This document shows positions 63,042-64,000 of a DNA stretch of 64,000 nt, one piece after another (position 1 is the first letter of the stretch; each line of letters begins with the position of its first letter). The notes under the pieces are model-generated. The model saw nothing but the letters and a program-made list of their open reading frames with translations. It ran no database searches and was not told the origin of the DNA. The translations under genes were made by a program, and so were the position numbers. The stretch is taken from assembly GCA_022818135.1 (NCBI GenBank), contig JAFMSR010000019.1, forward strand, positions 30,803,679-30,867,678. Reading direction: 5' to 3'. The DNA is from Saxidomus purpurata. Its lineage: Eukaryota; Mollusca; Bivalvia; Venerida; Veneridae.

Positions 63042-63365
63042 TAAAGTCCCAGGATCACTTTGAATTTACTGATATAGTAACATAACTGTAATGATAGGAT
63101 GATGATAGAACCATGTTCTATTCACTCTAAAACAATGTTGACATATGCCTTTTTTCGTATTCAAGTTGTTTCTTAAAAAAAAAAAGTTGCCGGAAAGCCT
63201 TTCTTGATTTTTGCAATATCATTGCAAAATATGCTGCGCTATGTTTCTAGTATTTACTTATTGATTTAAAAAGCAAAGTTATTAACATTAATAACGGTCA
63301 TTTCTGTCAGTAAGACATATTATTTGATAAATTGAGAGATAAAATGAGAGCTACTTGTAACGAAA
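63042..63365 (-). mobile_element. MITE family M6, reverse copy
   Basis: Starts aaagtcccaggatcacttt; internal blocks gatagaaccatgttctattc, ttcgtattcaagttgtttct and ttgccggaaagcctttct match the copy at 27800-28131 in reverse. The far end is less certain. Confidence 0.55.
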
Positions 63366-64000
63366 GACATACCCTAAGCCTGTGATCAATTTATTGACCT
63401 TAAATCATTTCTTTTCCAAATAGTTCAACGGATTGCCAAAAACCTTAAAGTTTCCGCTAGAAAGTCTAAATTAGCATCCTAGCATATTAGGAGATTATCT
63501 AAAAATCTGTACAAGTGTAAAACGTCGCTAAATAGGCACACCATGCGGAAACTAGAATTTCTCGATATGTGTTCTTATTGAAAAAAGTATGTGTATATTA
63601 TGTTACATACATTTATCTTACTGCTCAACGTTTTAAGAAAATAACCTGCTCTTTGAAGAGAACGTTGCAAACACAAATAGTGATACATGTAGATTAAATC
63701 CAAGGGAAACTGGTTAGAGTGAAGACTCTGAAATGACAAAAATGTACCACGAAACAACAATAATTTAGAAACAACTGACAGCCTGAGGGTCATTTGCATT
63801 TGCAATTTGTTTCAAAAAAATCGAATGTAATAAAATGAAGCACAAAAATGATCAACATTTGCAATTTGTAGCATATTTGATAAAAGCAGTTAGCATATTA
63901 TGTGAAATGTACATGTAACTATAATGTTTTGAATAGTAACTAAAATGTCAATAAAGATTATTAAAGTAACACAATGTGAAGTCCGACATACTGGTACATG
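63366..64000. other. No recognised gene
   Basis: AT-rich end of the window with one 76-codon minus-strand frame (63575-63805) lacking any domain or splice support. Confidence 0.35.

Overview
This window reads as nuclear DNA of a metazoan, most likely a bivalve mollusc. It is AT-rich, its genes are split into short exons by GT-AG introns, and repeats are dense. The supporting genes are a secreted C1q-domain protein, a claudin/PMP22-type membrane protein, a multi-EGF plus Ly6/three-finger protein and a Crypton tyrosine recombinase. An element built like the bivalve 'pearl' (Helentron-associated) elements, and the frequent tacatgta motif, fit the same group. Nothing looks prokaryotic or viral. 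No database search was possible, so the taxon and family names rest on motif recognition.

Layout. At 1-15 kb there are two related minus-strand C1q genes. The copy at 1377-1632 is a first exon with an in-frame stop. The copy at 12719-14837 is a complete two-exon gene whose promoter holds a 36-bp tandem repeat of CCAAT boxes. A few orphan candidate exons lie between them. At 18.7-21.6 kb is a three-exon, minus-strand, four-helix claudin-like gene whose second intron carries a 22-bp minisatellite. At 22-26.9 kb I see only repeats and foldback elements. From 26996 to 59660 one plus-strand gene of 20 coding exons (663 codons plus stop) occupies half of the window. It encodes a signal peptide, a small Cys-rich module, ten EGF-like domains (one per exon, all phase 1-1), a Thr/Pro-rich linker and two Ly6/uPAR-type three-finger domains, with no membrane anchor. 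All 19 junctions keep the reading frame and create no stop. Its introns hold a roughly 5-kb minisatellite of 52-bp units, several MITE families, a pearl/Helentron-like element nested inside a MITE, and a complete but frameshifted Crypton. From 59.7 to 64 kb there are repeats only.

How it fits together. The three clear host genes are extracellular or membrane proteins: a secreted C1q lectin-like protein, a junction-type tetraspan and a secreted EGF/Ly6 protein. I see no evidence that they form a pathway. The strongest new observation is the EGF-Ly6 gene. Its EGF exons look like an A-B two-exon cassette that was duplicated repeatedly and then fused upstream of a Ly6 pair. The repeats also record events in order: a TTAA-targeting MITE splits a tandem array and shows its own target duplication, one short intron consists almost entirely of a MITE, and several MITEs sit within tens of bases of exon borders.
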